A program made the translations under genes and the position numbers. DNA of 64,000 bases from Streptomyces akebiae (GTDB lineage: Bacteria; Actinomycetota; Actinomycetes; Streptomycetales; Streptomycetaceae): the NCBI RefSeq assembly GCF_019599145.1, contig NZ_CP080647.1, positions 8,928,001 through 8,992,000 of the forward strand, given 5' to 3'. The notes under the pieces were generated by a model. It made no database searches, was not told the DNA's origin, and saw only the letters and a list, made by a program, of their open reading frames with translations. Positions 33,203 through 40,806 of this stretch are shown one piece after another. Positions within the stretch are counted from its first letter, which is position 1, and each line of letters begins with the position of its first letter.

Positions 33203-34299
33203 CGTCGGACCTCCTCGCTGGTGGTTTCCTCCTGACGGGTCCCCGTCCGGCGGCGCAGAACGGCGGGCAGGGCGACCCTGCCACCCGTGAGGACCAGCGC
33301 CACGATGAGGACCGAGCCGGTGAACAGGCTCGCGGCCCACTGCGCGCTGGTGGCGAGCCCGAGTCCGGTGATGCCGGTGCCGAGCAGGAGGACCGCGAGG
33401 ACCGTGCCCCAGGCGTTGAAGCGGCCCGCCCGCAACTGGGTCGCCCCGACGAACGCGGCGGCGTACGCCGCCAGCAGGTACGGGGTGCCCGCGGTGGGCG
33501 AGCCGGAGCCGACCGAGGACGCGAAGACGACGCCGGCGAAGCCGGAGAGCAGCGCGGAGGCCACCAGGGTCAGGAAGCGCAGCCGGTCCGTGCGCACCCC
33601 CTGCAGTCGGGCGGCGTCCGCGTTGAAACCGGTCGCGTACAACCGGCGCCCGGTGGCGGTGTGTTCCAGCAGGAACCAGATGGCGACGGCGGCGAGCAGC
33701 AGATACAGGACCGGCAGCGTGATACCGCCCGCGTCCAGCTGGGCGATGCTCGCGAACGGCTCGGCGAGCAGCTGCACACCGGTGATCGAGCTGTCGTTGG
33801 TGACCATGGTGATCAGGGACTGGATCAGCGCGCCGGTGGCCAGGGTGGCGATGAACGAGTCGACGCGCAGGACCACCACCACGATGCCGTTGACGACCCC
33901 GATCAGCAGCGCGGCGGTCATCGCCAGGGCGATGGCCGTGCCGGGACCGAGCCCGGCGGAGACCATGAAATAGGCGGTCAGCACGCTGGTGAGCGACATG
34001 GTGTAGGCGATCGAGAGGTCGAAGACCCGTGCGGCCAGCGGCGGTACGACGCTGAGGGCCACCAGGCCCGCCACGGCGTTGCCGTTCAGTACCTGCTTGA
34101 CCGTGATGGCGGTCGGGAACGTGTCCGGCGCCCACACGGAGAAGAGCACGACGATGACCAGCCACACGTACACGGCGCCGATGTTCCGGAACGACAGGGC
34201 GGCCACCGCCCGTCGGACCGCTGTCCCCGGTACGGACACCATGGATCTCTCCGGTGCGGACGGCGGGAGCCCCGCCGCCCGGGTCGGGGTGGACGTCAT
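33199..34299 (-). CDS. ABC transporter permease, sugar type (RbsC family)
   Basis: 366 residues with about 9-10 membrane helices. Hydrophobic runs include VYVWLVIVVLFSVWAPD near 43, IGVVNGIVVVVLRVDSFIAT near 133 and the family motif GRRLYATGFNADAARLQGVR near 217-236, then GTPYLLAAYAAAFVGATQL near 271. RbsC-type permeases form the membrane channel for pentoses and related polyols. The ATG at 34299 lies directly after a GGAAGGA site in one copy of a 21-bp duplication; a GTG at 34323 would add eight residues. It is coupled to the alcohol dehydrogenase by an ATGA overlap. Confidence 0.88.
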   Translation of the reverse strand: MTSTPTRAAGLPPSAPERSMVSVPGTAVRRAVAALSFRNIGAVYVWLVIVVLFSVWAPDTFPTAITVKQVLNGNAVAGLVALSVVPPLAARVFDLSIAYTMSLTSVLTAYFMVSAGLGPGTAIALAMTAALLIGVVNGIVVVVLRVDSFIATLATGALIQSLITMVTNDSSITGVQLLAEPFASIAQLDAGGITLPVLYLLLAAVAIWFLLEHTATGRRLYATGFNADAARLQGVRTDRLRFLTLVASALLSGFAGVVFASSVGSGSPTAGTPYLLAAYAAAFVGATQLRAGRFNAWGTVLAVLLLGTGITGLGLATSAQWAASLFTGSVLIVALVLTGGRVALPAVLRRRTGTRQEETTSEEVRR

Positions 34300-34343
34300 G
34301 TCACTCGGTTCCTTCCAGGACACATGTCACTCGGTTCCTTCCA
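34297..34343. repeat. 21-bp direct duplication at the ATPase/permease junction
   Basis: CATGTCACTCGGTTCCTTCC followed by A occurs at 34297-34317 and again at 34323-34343. On the coding strand each copy holds a GGAAGGA ribosome site, TGA and an ATG. One copy ends the ATPase gene, the other starts the permease gene. Confidence 0.9.
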
Positions 34344-35850
34344 TGGCGTGCACGAGCGCGGACTCGGTGATGTCCCGGCCGCTGATCTCCCGTGCGATCC
34401 GACCGTCCCGCACCACCAGGACGCGGGTGCACAGCGCGAGCAGGTCCTGTGTGTCGGTGGAGGACACGATGACGCCCATGCCCTCGCCGGCCTGCCGCTC
34501 TATCAGGTCGTACAGCTGCAGACGGGTGGCGATGTCCACGCCCGCCGTGGGTTCGCACAGCGCCAGCACCGGCGGGCGCTGTGCCAGACAGCGGGCCATC
34601 ACGACCTTCTGCTGGTTGCCGCCGCTCAGCGTGGTGATCCGCGCCCCGCGGCCGGCCGTCCGGACACCGACCCGCCGGATCCAGTCCTCCACCAGGGCGG
34701 ACTCGTGGCGTCGGCGCAGCCGCCCGGAACGGGCGCGCAACCGGCCCAGGAGCGGCAGGGTGAGGTTCTCGCCGACCGAGAAGTCGCCGATCACGCCCTC
34801 GCCCGCCCGGTCCGCGGGAACCAGGGGAAGGCCCAGACCGTCGGCGTCGCGCGCCTGCGTCCACCGCTCGGAGCGCCGGGGCAGCCGCAGCCTGCCGCTC
34901 ACCCGCCCGGCATGGGCCCCGCACACCGCGTACGGCACGATCTCGTGGCCGGAGCCGGCCAGGCCGGTGATGCCCAGACGCTCGCCGCCGGCCAGGTCGA
35001 ACCCGACGCCCCGCAGGGGCCCGGCCCACAGGTCCCTGACCTCCAGCACCGGGTCGGCGCGGCTCGAAGGGGGCGGGGGGCGGTGGTCGGTCTCCATCTC
35101 CTCGCCCGCCATCAGCTCCGCCAGCGCCCGCGGGGTGAGCTCGGCGACCGGGCGGGTGGCGATCCGGCGTCCGCCGCGGATCACGGTGACCCGGTCGGCG
35201 AGCGCGAAGATCTCGTCCATGCGGTGCGAGACGTACAGGACGCCGGCGCCCGCGTCGCGGACCTCGCGCACGATGTCGAAGAGGCGGGCCACCTCGCCGG
35301 GCGGCAGTACGGCGGTCGGCTCGTCGAGCACCAGGACACCGCGCCGGCCCTCCCAGCCCTGCAGCGCGGCGGCGATGGCCACCACCGTGCGCTGGACGGG
35401 GGTCGCCGTCGCCAGCGGCCGGCGTACGTCGATACCGAGGCCGAACCGCTCGACGAGGGCGCTCGTGCGCCGCTCCATCTCCGGCCAGCGGATGTTGCCG
35501 AAGGCCGTGCGGGCGAAGCCATGGCTGAGCGCGAGGTTGTCGATGGCGCTCAACTCGCCCACCAGCCCCAGCTCCTGGTGGACGAAGCGGAGCCGGTCGT
35601 GCCGGGAAGCCGTGACCTGGCCGAGGTCGAAGGGCTCACCGTCGAGTTCGGCCACGGCGCCGGGCTCCGCGTGGTGGTAGCCGGCGAGGATCTTGATGAG
35701 GGTGGACTTGCCGGAGCCGTTGGGCCCGATCAGGGCGTGGATCTCGCCCGGCGAGACCTCCAGATCGACGTCCGCGAGAGCCTGGGTGCCGCCGAATCTC
35801 TTCGACAGGGCGGCCACCCGGAGCACCGGCCCGGTCAACTCAGCCCCCAC
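34327..35850 (-). CDS. ABC transporter ATP-binding protein, sugar type (RbsA family)
   Basis: 507 residues with two ABC cassettes. The first has Walker A GPNGSGKSTLIKILAG near 42-57 and Walker B VLVLDEPTAVLPPGE near 165, but its signature reads ATPVQRTVVAIAAAL and is degenerate. The second has a non-canonical P-loop GLAGSGHEIV near 292 and an intact signature LSGGNQQKVVMARCLA near 403. This asymmetry is usual for RbsA/MglA proteins. It drives import through the RbsC-type permease. The GTG at 35850 overlaps the binding-protein gene by 16 bases and has AAGGCG upstream; no ATG is available near the family start. Confidence 0.87.
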   Translation of the reverse strand: MGAELTGPVLRVAALSKRFGGTQALADVDLEVSPGEIHALIGPNGSGKSTLIKILAGYHHAEPGAVAELDGEPFDLGQVTASRHDRLRFVHQELGLVGELSAIDNLALSHGFARTAFGNIRWPEMERRTSALVERFGLGIDVRRPLATATPVQRTVVAIAAALQGWEGRRGVLVLDEPTAVLPPGEVARLFDIVREVRDAGAGVLYVSHRMDEIFALADRVTVIRGGRRIATRPVAELTPRALAELMAGEEMETDHRPPPPSSRADPVLEVRDLWAGPLRGVGFDLAGGERLGITGLAGSGHEIVPYAVCGAHAGRVSGRLRLPRRSERWTQARDADGLGLPLVPADRAGEGVIGDFSVGENLTLPLLGRLRARSGRLRRRHESALVEDWIRRVGVRTAGRGARITTLSGGNQQKVVMARCLAQRPPVLALCEPTAGVDIATRLQLYDLIERQAGEGMGVIVSSTDTQDLLALCTRVLVVRDGRIAREISGRDITESALVHAMEGTE

Positions 35851-36977
35851 AGCGCCTTGAACTGCGCCTGGTAGTCCTCGACGATCGGGAAGTCGCCGTC
35901 GGCCGAGGGCAGGTTGTCCTTGGTGACGAGCATGTTGGGCAGTGTGGCCTGCTGGTCCACGTCCATGGGCTGGCCGGTGAAGTGCCGGGCCAGTGCGTCG
36001 GCCTGCAGCCAGGCCGTCTCGTGGGAGTTGAGCGCCATCGCGCCGTCGGTGAGACCGCTCTGGATGTACTGGTAGTTCTGCGCGTCACCGACGTTGACGA
36101 CGATGTGCTTGCCGGTGATGCCGGCGGTCTTCAGCGCGGTCGGCACGCCCACGTTGAGCAGGCCCAGGGAGAAGACGACGTGGGTCACCTTCGGGTGCGA
36201 CCGGAGGTACGACACCACGCGGTCGGGCATGTCCTTGCCCACGGCGGTGATCGGCACATCGACGTTGTCCAGCTCGCAACCGTCGCACCACTTCTTGTAC
36301 TTGGCGGCGAAGGAGTCCTTGACGGGCTTGAGGATCGTGTACGCCGGAAGGTCGAAGTAGACGGTGTTCGCCTTGGCGTCACTGTTCGACACCACCCATG
36401 AGGCGAGCATCTCGCCCTGGACGCCGACGTCGTCCGGCCCGTTCTTGAGCAGGGAGATGCCGTCGCCCAGCAGGTCGTCGGCGTTCGACTGGATGACGGG
36501 GATCTCGGCGGCCTCCAGCCGGGCCAGCTGCTTGGCGTAGACGGCGCGGGGGAAACCGGAGGCGACGACGGCGTCCGGCTTGTCGCGCAGGGCCTGTTCG
36601 TAGGCGGCCTGGACGGACTCCGGGGTGCCCTGGGTGGCGATCTGCTTCACCTCCCAGCCGAGTTCCTCGGCGGCCTCGGTGAAGAAGTCGGCGAGGTCCT
36701 TGCAGGACTGGACGCCGCAGAGGATGAAGTCGATCTTCTTGCCCTTGGGGATCTTCTTGCCGACGGGCTCGGTCACGGAGATCGTGGTCGGGCGCTCGGA
36801 GTACTTCGCCAGGGCCTCGCGGGCCGCCGTCAGGCCGGGGGAGCCCGGCGCGGCCGCCTGCGTGGAGTCGGTGGCGGGAGTGCTGCCGCCGCCGCACGCC
36901 GCCAGGGCGAGCAGTGAGGCGACGGAGACGGTGGCGGTGAGGGCACGGCTGACCGTGCGACGGGGTCTGGAACTCAT
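35835..36977 (-). CDS. ABC transporter substrate-binding lipoprotein, sugar type
   Basis: 380 residues. The signal peptide has basic residues RPRRTVSR, a hydrophobic core and a lipobox LLALAAC with the lipidated Cys at 28, so it is anchored outside the cytoplasmic membrane. The mature part is a type I periplasmic-binding fold: KKIDFILCGVQSCKDLADFF near 80, AAYEQALRDKPDAVVASGFP near 125, and VVNVGDAQNYQYIQSGLTDG near 300. The ATG at 36977 follows GGGAG; the longer frame lacks a signal start. It is first gene of the SBP-ATPase-permease-alcohol dehydrogenase operon. The ligand is unknown; a sugar, polyol or cyclic alcohol is possible. Confidence 0.88.
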   Translation of the reverse strand: MSSRPRRTVSRALTATVSVASLLALAACGGGSTPATDSTQAAAPGSPGLTAAREALAKYSERPTTISVTEPVGKKIPKGKKIDFILCGVQSCKDLADFFTEAAEELGWEVKQIATQGTPESVQAAYEQALRDKPDAVVASGFPRAVYAKQLARLEAAEIPVIQSNADDLLGDGISLLKNGPDDVGVQGEMLASWVVSNSDAKANTVYFDLPAYTILKPVKDSFAAKYKKWCDGCELDNVDVPITAVGKDMPDRVVSYLRSHPKVTHVVFSLGLLNVGVPTALKTAGITGKHIVVNVGDAQNYQYIQSGLTDGAMALNSHETAWLQADALARHFTGQPMDVDQQATLPNMLVTKDNLPSADGDFPIVEDYQAQFKALWGLS

Positions 36978-37346
36978 CGTTGAGTACTCCCGAGAGGTGT
37001 CGCCTGCGCTGCCGCGACCCACGTCGCTCCCGCGTCCGCGGTGGTCGGGCTCCGGTCAGGCGGATCGATTCTGTGTTGCCCCGGGGCGAGGACGCCGCGG
37101 CGCTGGGGCCGGTACGGCAAAGACCGTCCAGCAATGGAGAAACTTTTGAGGAACTACAGCCTCAAGTGGGTCGGAGTGTGACATGTCCCAGCGGTCTTGG
37201 GGAGAGGTCCGCCACAAGAAATTCCGGTCCCAACGGCGAACATCGTGGTGGGCGAGGAAACCGTGAGAGTCCATCCACCGGTACGAGTGTTGCTCCACGC
37301 CGCCACCCGTAACTACACTCACTCTAAAGTTTCTGCCGGAGGAGAG
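36978..37346. promoter_or_regulatory. Divergent region, ABC importer / Rieske oxygenase operon
   Basis: This 369-base gap must hold promoters for both operons. A short inverted repeat TTGAGG-8-CCTCAA near 37146-37165 is a weak operator candidate. No regulator gene is adjacent and no ORF here is convincing. Confidence 0.4.
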
Positions 37347-38756
37347 ATGATGGACGAAACATCGGAGCTGGGCACCGCGCGGTGCCCCGGGCCCAGCGTC
37401 CAGGACTACCTCGACCAGGACAGCCGACCCGTTCCCCCCGCCCTCAGGTTCGAGCGGAACGACCATCTCGGCAGCGAGGACGTCGACACCGCCCGCTTCA
37501 CCTCCCGCGAGTGGGCCGAACGGGAGATGCGGCAGGTCTGGCGGCGCGTGTGGCAGTTCGCCTGCCTGGAGAGCGAGATCCCCGAGGTCGGCGACCACGA
37601 GGTCTACGAGATCGGCGACGACTCGCTCATCGTCGTCCGCACGGCGCCCGAGGAGATCCGCGCCTTCGTCAACGTCTGCCTGCACCGCGGACGCAAACTG
37701 CGCACCGGCGGCGGCAACGTCGGCGAGTTCCGCTGCTCGTTCCACGGCTTCACCTGGAACCTCGACGGCACGATGCGGACCCCGCCGTGCGCCTGGGACT
37801 TCCCGCACGTCAGCCCGGAGAAGTTCGCCCTCCCCGAGGCCCGGGTGGCCACCTGGCGCGGCTTCGTCTTCATCAACATGGACCCGTACGCCGAGTCCTT
37901 CGACAGCTACCGCGGCACCTTCGACGACTACTACATCTGGCCGCTGGAGAACCGCTACAAGTCGCTGCACATCGGCAAAGTGCTGCCCTGCAACTGGAAG
38001 GTCGCCCAGGACGCGTTCATCGAGTCCTTCCATGTGATCGCCACCCACCCGCAGATGCTGCCGTGGCTCGCCGACGCCAACTCGCAGTACGACGTCATGG
38101 CGGACCAGCCGAACTGGAGCCGGATGATCAACATCCAGGGCGCGCCCAGCCCGCACGTGGCGGACTCCGTCACGGAGGAGGACGTCCTGGAGACCTTCTA
38201 CGACTCGCGCGCGTTCTACTCCGCCGCCCAGGGCCGTGACCTGGTACGGCAGGAGGGCGACGAGCTGCCGGCGATCCCGCCCGGCGGCACCGCCCGCCAG
38301 GTCCTCGCCGAGCGGATGCGGGCGCAACTGGCGGCCACCTCGCGGCAGGACTTCTCGAACACCCCCGACACCGAACTGCTGGACGCCATCAACTACTTGC
38401 TGTTCCCCAACTTCAACCCCTGGGGCGGCGCCAAGTCGAACATCATCTACCGGTTCCGGCCCAACGGCCTCGACCCCGACTCCTGCACCGCCGAGATCAT
38501 CTTCATGTCGTCCCCGAAAGAGCCCGGCGAGATGCCGCCACCGGCGAAGATCCGCTGGGTGCCCGAGGACATGCTCTTCGCCGACATCCCCGAACTCGGC
38601 GTGCTCGGCCCCGTCTTCGACCAGGACTGCGAGAACCTGCCCTACGTCCAGCAGGGCCTGAAGGCCATGCGCAAGCCGGGCATCACCCTGGCCAACTACC
38701 AGGAGAGCCGCATCCGCCACTTCAACCGGACCCTCGACCGGTGGATGGACAAGTGA
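37347..38756 (+). CDS. Rieske non-heme iron oxygenase, alpha subunit
   Basis: 469 residues. The Rieske 2Fe-2S motif is CLHRGRKLRTGGG then RCSFHGFTWNLDG (near 110-142), with the C-x-H / C-x-x-H ligands. The catalytic domain has the Fe(II) site in DAFIESFHVIATHPQML (His pair near 230), with the carboxylate expected near the C-terminal end. It is a ring-hydroxylating or demethylating oxygenase, soluble, needing ferredoxin and reductase. Two in-frame ATGs exist (37347, 37350) behind GGAGGAG; the second has the better spacing. Its stop overlaps the ferredoxin start (GTGA). No small beta subunit is encoded nearby, which points to an alpha-only (homotrimer) enzyme. Confidence 0.92.
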   Translation: MMDETSELGTARCPGPSVQDYLDQDSRPVPPALRFERNDHLGSEDVDTARFTSREWAEREMRQVWRRVWQFACLESEIPEVGDHEVYEIGDDSLIVVRTAPEEIRAFVNVCLHRGRKLRTGGGNVGEFRCSFHGFTWNLDGTMRTPPCAWDFPHVSPEKFALPEARVATWRGFVFINMDPYAESFDSYRGTFDDYYIWPLENRYKSLHIGKVLPCNWKVAQDAFIESFHVIATHPQMLPWLADANSQYDVMADQPNWSRMINIQGAPSPHVADSVTEEDVLETFYDSRAFYSAAQGRDLVRQEGDELPAIPPGGTARQVLAERMRAQLAATSRQDFSNTPDTELLDAINYLLFPNFNPWGGAKSNIIYRFRPNGLDPDSCTAEIIFMSSPKEPGEMPPPAKIRWVPEDMLFADIPELGVLGPVFDQDCENLPYVQQGLKAMRKPGITLANYQESRIRHFNRTLDRWMDK

Positions 38757-39067
38757 CCCACCGCGTGTCGGTCAGACCCTCCGGCGTCGAGCTCGAAGTC
38801 CTCGACGGCGAGGACCTGTTCACCGCCGCCCGCCGACTCGGCTACCGCTGGCCCACCGTCTGCGGCGGCAAGGGCACCTGCCGCATCTGCTTCGTGCGGG
38901 TCGAGGAGGGCGCCGAGAACTGCTCTCCCGTGGGCCCGCTGGAGCGCGAGGGCATCGAGTCCCTGCGTCGGCCGGTGGACGGCTCGACCAGACTGGCCTG
39001 CCGGCTCCTGGTCGAGGGCCCGGTGACCGTGACCAAGAGCGGCGTGCGCCGCCGAGTGCAGGAGTGA
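38753..39067 (+). CDS. 2Fe-2S ferredoxin (plant/adrenodoxin-type)
   Basis: 104 residues. Iron-sulfur ligands are seen in TVCGGKGTCRICFVRVEEG (C-x5-C-x2-C near 36-45) and the last Cys in TRLACRLLVEGP near 83. The GTG at 38753 overlaps the Rieske oxygenase stop (GTGA), so production is coupled. A GTG 12 bases earlier is possible but lies in the oxygenase coding region. It is the probable direct electron donor of the preceding oxygenase. No reductase is in this operon; the reductase at 24471-25496 or one elsewhere must serve. Confidence 0.88.
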   Translation: MTHRVSVRPSGVELEVLDGEDLFTAARRLGYRWPTVCGGKGTCRICFVRVEEGAENCSPVGPLEREGIESLRRPVDGSTRLACRLLVEGPVTVTKSGVRRRVQE

Positions 39068-39073
39068 GACCCC

Positions 39074-39289
39074 ATGTCCAAGCAAGTGATCCACCCACTG
39101 ACCGGGCATGTGTACCGGCTCACCGAGGACGGGATGGTCGAGGTGACCGACCCCGGGACGGGGGCACAGGGCGTCTTCGACTTCCAGGCCCGGTGGCAGT
39201 CGGGCGAACTGCGCCACGCCGACCTCCAGATGGCCGGCTGGGTCGGCCGCCTCGCCCAGCGGCGCACGACGCCGCAGCCCGAGGAGTGA
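39074..39289 (+). CDS. Small conserved-looking protein of unknown function
   Basis: 71 residues, starting MSKQVIHPLTGHVYRLTEDG and continuing MVEVTDPGTGAQGVFDFQAR. It has no membrane segment, signal peptide or cysteine. The frame has normal Streptomyces codon use, starts 6 bases after the ferredoxin stop and ends 4 bases before the MDR reductase start, so it is a real operon member. The beta-rich, Gly/Asp-containing start hints at a small beta-barrel. It could be an assembly factor or accessory subunit of the Rieske system, but no family was recognised. Confidence 0.7.
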   Translation: MSKQVIHPLTGHVYRLTEDGMVEVTDPGTGAQGVFDFQARWQSGELRHADLQMAGWVGRLAQRRTTPQPEE

Positions 39290-39293
39290 CCCG

Positions 39294-40319
39294 GTGACGC
39301 CCCGCACCACCCGGGCGGTCTGTCTGGTGCGCCGACCGGACGGTGAGCCGCTTCCCGGTGACTTCGCCGTCGAGGAACGCCCGCTGCCGCCCCTGGGGGA
39401 GGGGCAACTGCTCGTGCGCAACCTCTACATGAGCGTCGACCCGTCCATGCGCGGACGCCTGGAGAGCACCGAGAAGCACTACACCCACAACTTCACCCCG
39501 GGCGCCCCGCTCGACGGCCGCGCCCTCGGCGTCGTGGAGGAGAGCCGCTGTGCCTCCGTGCCGCCGGGCACCTACGTACGCCACCAACTCGGCTGGCGGG
39601 AGCGGGCGGTGCTCGACGCAAGGGCCGTGGACGGCGCCGGTCGCATCGACCCGGAACTCGCCCCGCTGCCCACCTGGTTGGGCCTGCTCGGCCAGACCGG
39701 GTTCACCGCCTACGTCGGCCTGACCCGGATCGCGCAGCTGCGTCCCGGCGACACCGTCCTCGTGTCGGCGGCGGCCGGCGCGGTCGGTACCGCCGCCGGT
39801 CAGTTCGCGCGCCTGCTGGGCGCGGACCGCGTCATCGGGACCGCCGGAGGGCCGGACAAGTGCGCCCTGCTGGTGAAGGAGTTCGGCTACGACGCGGCCG
39901 CGGACTACCGTGCCGAGCCGGTGCGCGACGCACTGGCCCGGCTGGCGCCCGACGGCATCGACGTCTACTTCGACAACGTCGGCGGCGAACAGCTCGCCGC
40001 CGCGCTGCACGCGCTGCGCACCGGTGGCCGGGTCGCGCTGTGCGGCATGATGTCGCAGTTCGGCGGCGACGGGCGGTCCGCGGACATCAACCAGCTGATC
40101 CAGGCGGTCCTCAAGCGGCTGACCCTGCGCGGTTTCATCGTCCGCGACCACGACGACCTGCGGCCGGAGTTCGAGCAGCGGGTCGCGGGCTGGCTCGCCG
40201 AGGGCCGGATCACCGCGCGCGAGACGGTCGTGGACGGTCTGGACAACGCGGCACAAGCCCTGCTGTCCCTGCTGCGGGGCGGCAACATCGGCAAGATGCT
40301 GGTCCGACTGCATGACTGA
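39294..40319 (+). CDS. NADP-dependent oxidoreductase (MDR, PTGR/CurA-like)
   Basis: 341 residues of the zinc-free medium-chain reductase branch. The start is AVCLVRRPDGEPLPGDFAVE, the lid region is NLYMSVDPSMRGRLES near 43, and the cofactor loop is VLVSAAAGAVGTAAGQFARL near 154-173, followed by GIDVYFDNVGGEQLAAALHA near 222. Members reduce the double bond of alpha,beta-unsaturated ketones or aldehydes with NADPH. The GTG at 39294 follows the small protein gene by 4 bases. It ends the Rieske operon and is followed by an 18-bp stem terminator. The substrate may be a ring-opened or dearomatised oxygenase product. Confidence 0.88.
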   Translation: MTPRTTRAVCLVRRPDGEPLPGDFAVEERPLPPLGEGQLLVRNLYMSVDPSMRGRLESTEKHYTHNFTPGAPLDGRALGVVEESRCASVPPGTYVRHQLGWRERAVLDARAVDGAGRIDPELAPLPTWLGLLGQTGFTAYVGLTRIAQLRPGDTVLVSAAAGAVGTAAGQFARLLGADRVIGTAGGPDKCALLVKEFGYDAAADYRAEPVRDALARLAPDGIDVYFDNVGGEQLAAALHALRTGGRVALCGMMSQFGGDGRSADINQLIQAVLKRLTLRGFIVRDHDDLRPEFEQRVAGWLAEGRITARETVVDGLDNAAQALLSLLRGGNIGKMLVRLHD

Positions 40320-40349
40320 CGACTGCATGACTGACTACTGAACGACGAA

Positions 40350-40386
40350 CGACGAACGGCGCCCGCGACGCGGGCGCCGTTCGTCG
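40350..40386. terminator. Bidirectional terminator hairpin
   Basis: Complementary 18-base arms (40350-40367 and 40369-40386, CGACGAACGGCGCCCGCG) meet almost directly, so the practical loop is about 5 bases. It is placed between the MDR reductase stop and the leftward ABM gene stop at 40405. Imperfect CATGACTGAC repeats (40315-40340) precede it. Confidence 0.8.
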
Positions 40387-40404
40387 CACGGGCCGGGACC
40401 GCGG

Positions 40405-40719
40405 TCAGCGCATGGGTCGCGACGCGGCGACCGTATGTGCCTGCAGGGAGACCCCCAACCGGGTCAGTCCGGCCACGGCGGTCCGGAACTCCTTGATGTG
40501 CGGGGTGGCGAAGTGCTCGTCTAGGGCCTGCTGGGACACCCACCGCTCGAACACCCGGATCCGGCGGCCGTCCGTGGGGTCCGCCGTCATGGCGTAGTCC
40601 AGGCAGCCGGGCTCTTCCTCGCGGGTGCGCTTACCGACTTCGACGAGGTGCCTGAGCATCGTGTCGCGGTCCGCGGGCTCGTAGTCCATCCAGCCGGCGA
40701 CGATGATTTCCTCTGACAC
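40405..40719 (-). CDS. Antibiotic biosynthesis monooxygenase (ABM/YgiN) domain protein
   Basis: 104 residues with the ferredoxin-like ABM fold. Typical stretches are EIIVAGWMDYEPADRDTMLR near the start, REEEPGCLDYAMTADPTDGR near 34-53, then RVFERWVSQQALDEHFATPH near 55-74. These cofactor-free proteins oxidise quinols or anthrones, or act as quinone-handling dimers. The GTG at 40719 was chosen for AAAGGACC six bases upstream; the earlier ATG at 40746 lies in a hairpin. It is at the end of a leftward set after the PEP-utilizer gene, separated by two hairpins, so it may have its own promoter. Confidence 0.8.
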   Translation of the reverse strand: MSEEIIVAGWMDYEPADRDTMLRHLVEVGKRTREEEPGCLDYAMTADPTDGRRIRVFERWVSQQALDEHFATPHIKEFRTAVAGLTRLGVSLQAHTVAASRPMR

Positions 40720-40737
40720 GGTGGTCCTTTCCCCTTC

Positions 40738-40799
40738 CACGGTCATGGCTCATGACCGTGGGCCCGCCGCCCCTCTGCCAGGAAGGAGCGACGGGCCCA
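40738..40799 (-). terminator. Two hairpins between the PEP-utilizer and ABM genes
   Basis: CACGGTCATG / CATGACCGTG (10-bp stem, 3-base loop, 40738-40760) sits next to TGGGCCCG / CGGGCCCA (40759-40799). They lie just downstream of the PEP-utilizer stop (40807) on the same strand and may end or attenuate its transcript. Confidence 0.6.
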
Positions 40800-40806
40800 T
40801 GGTTGC

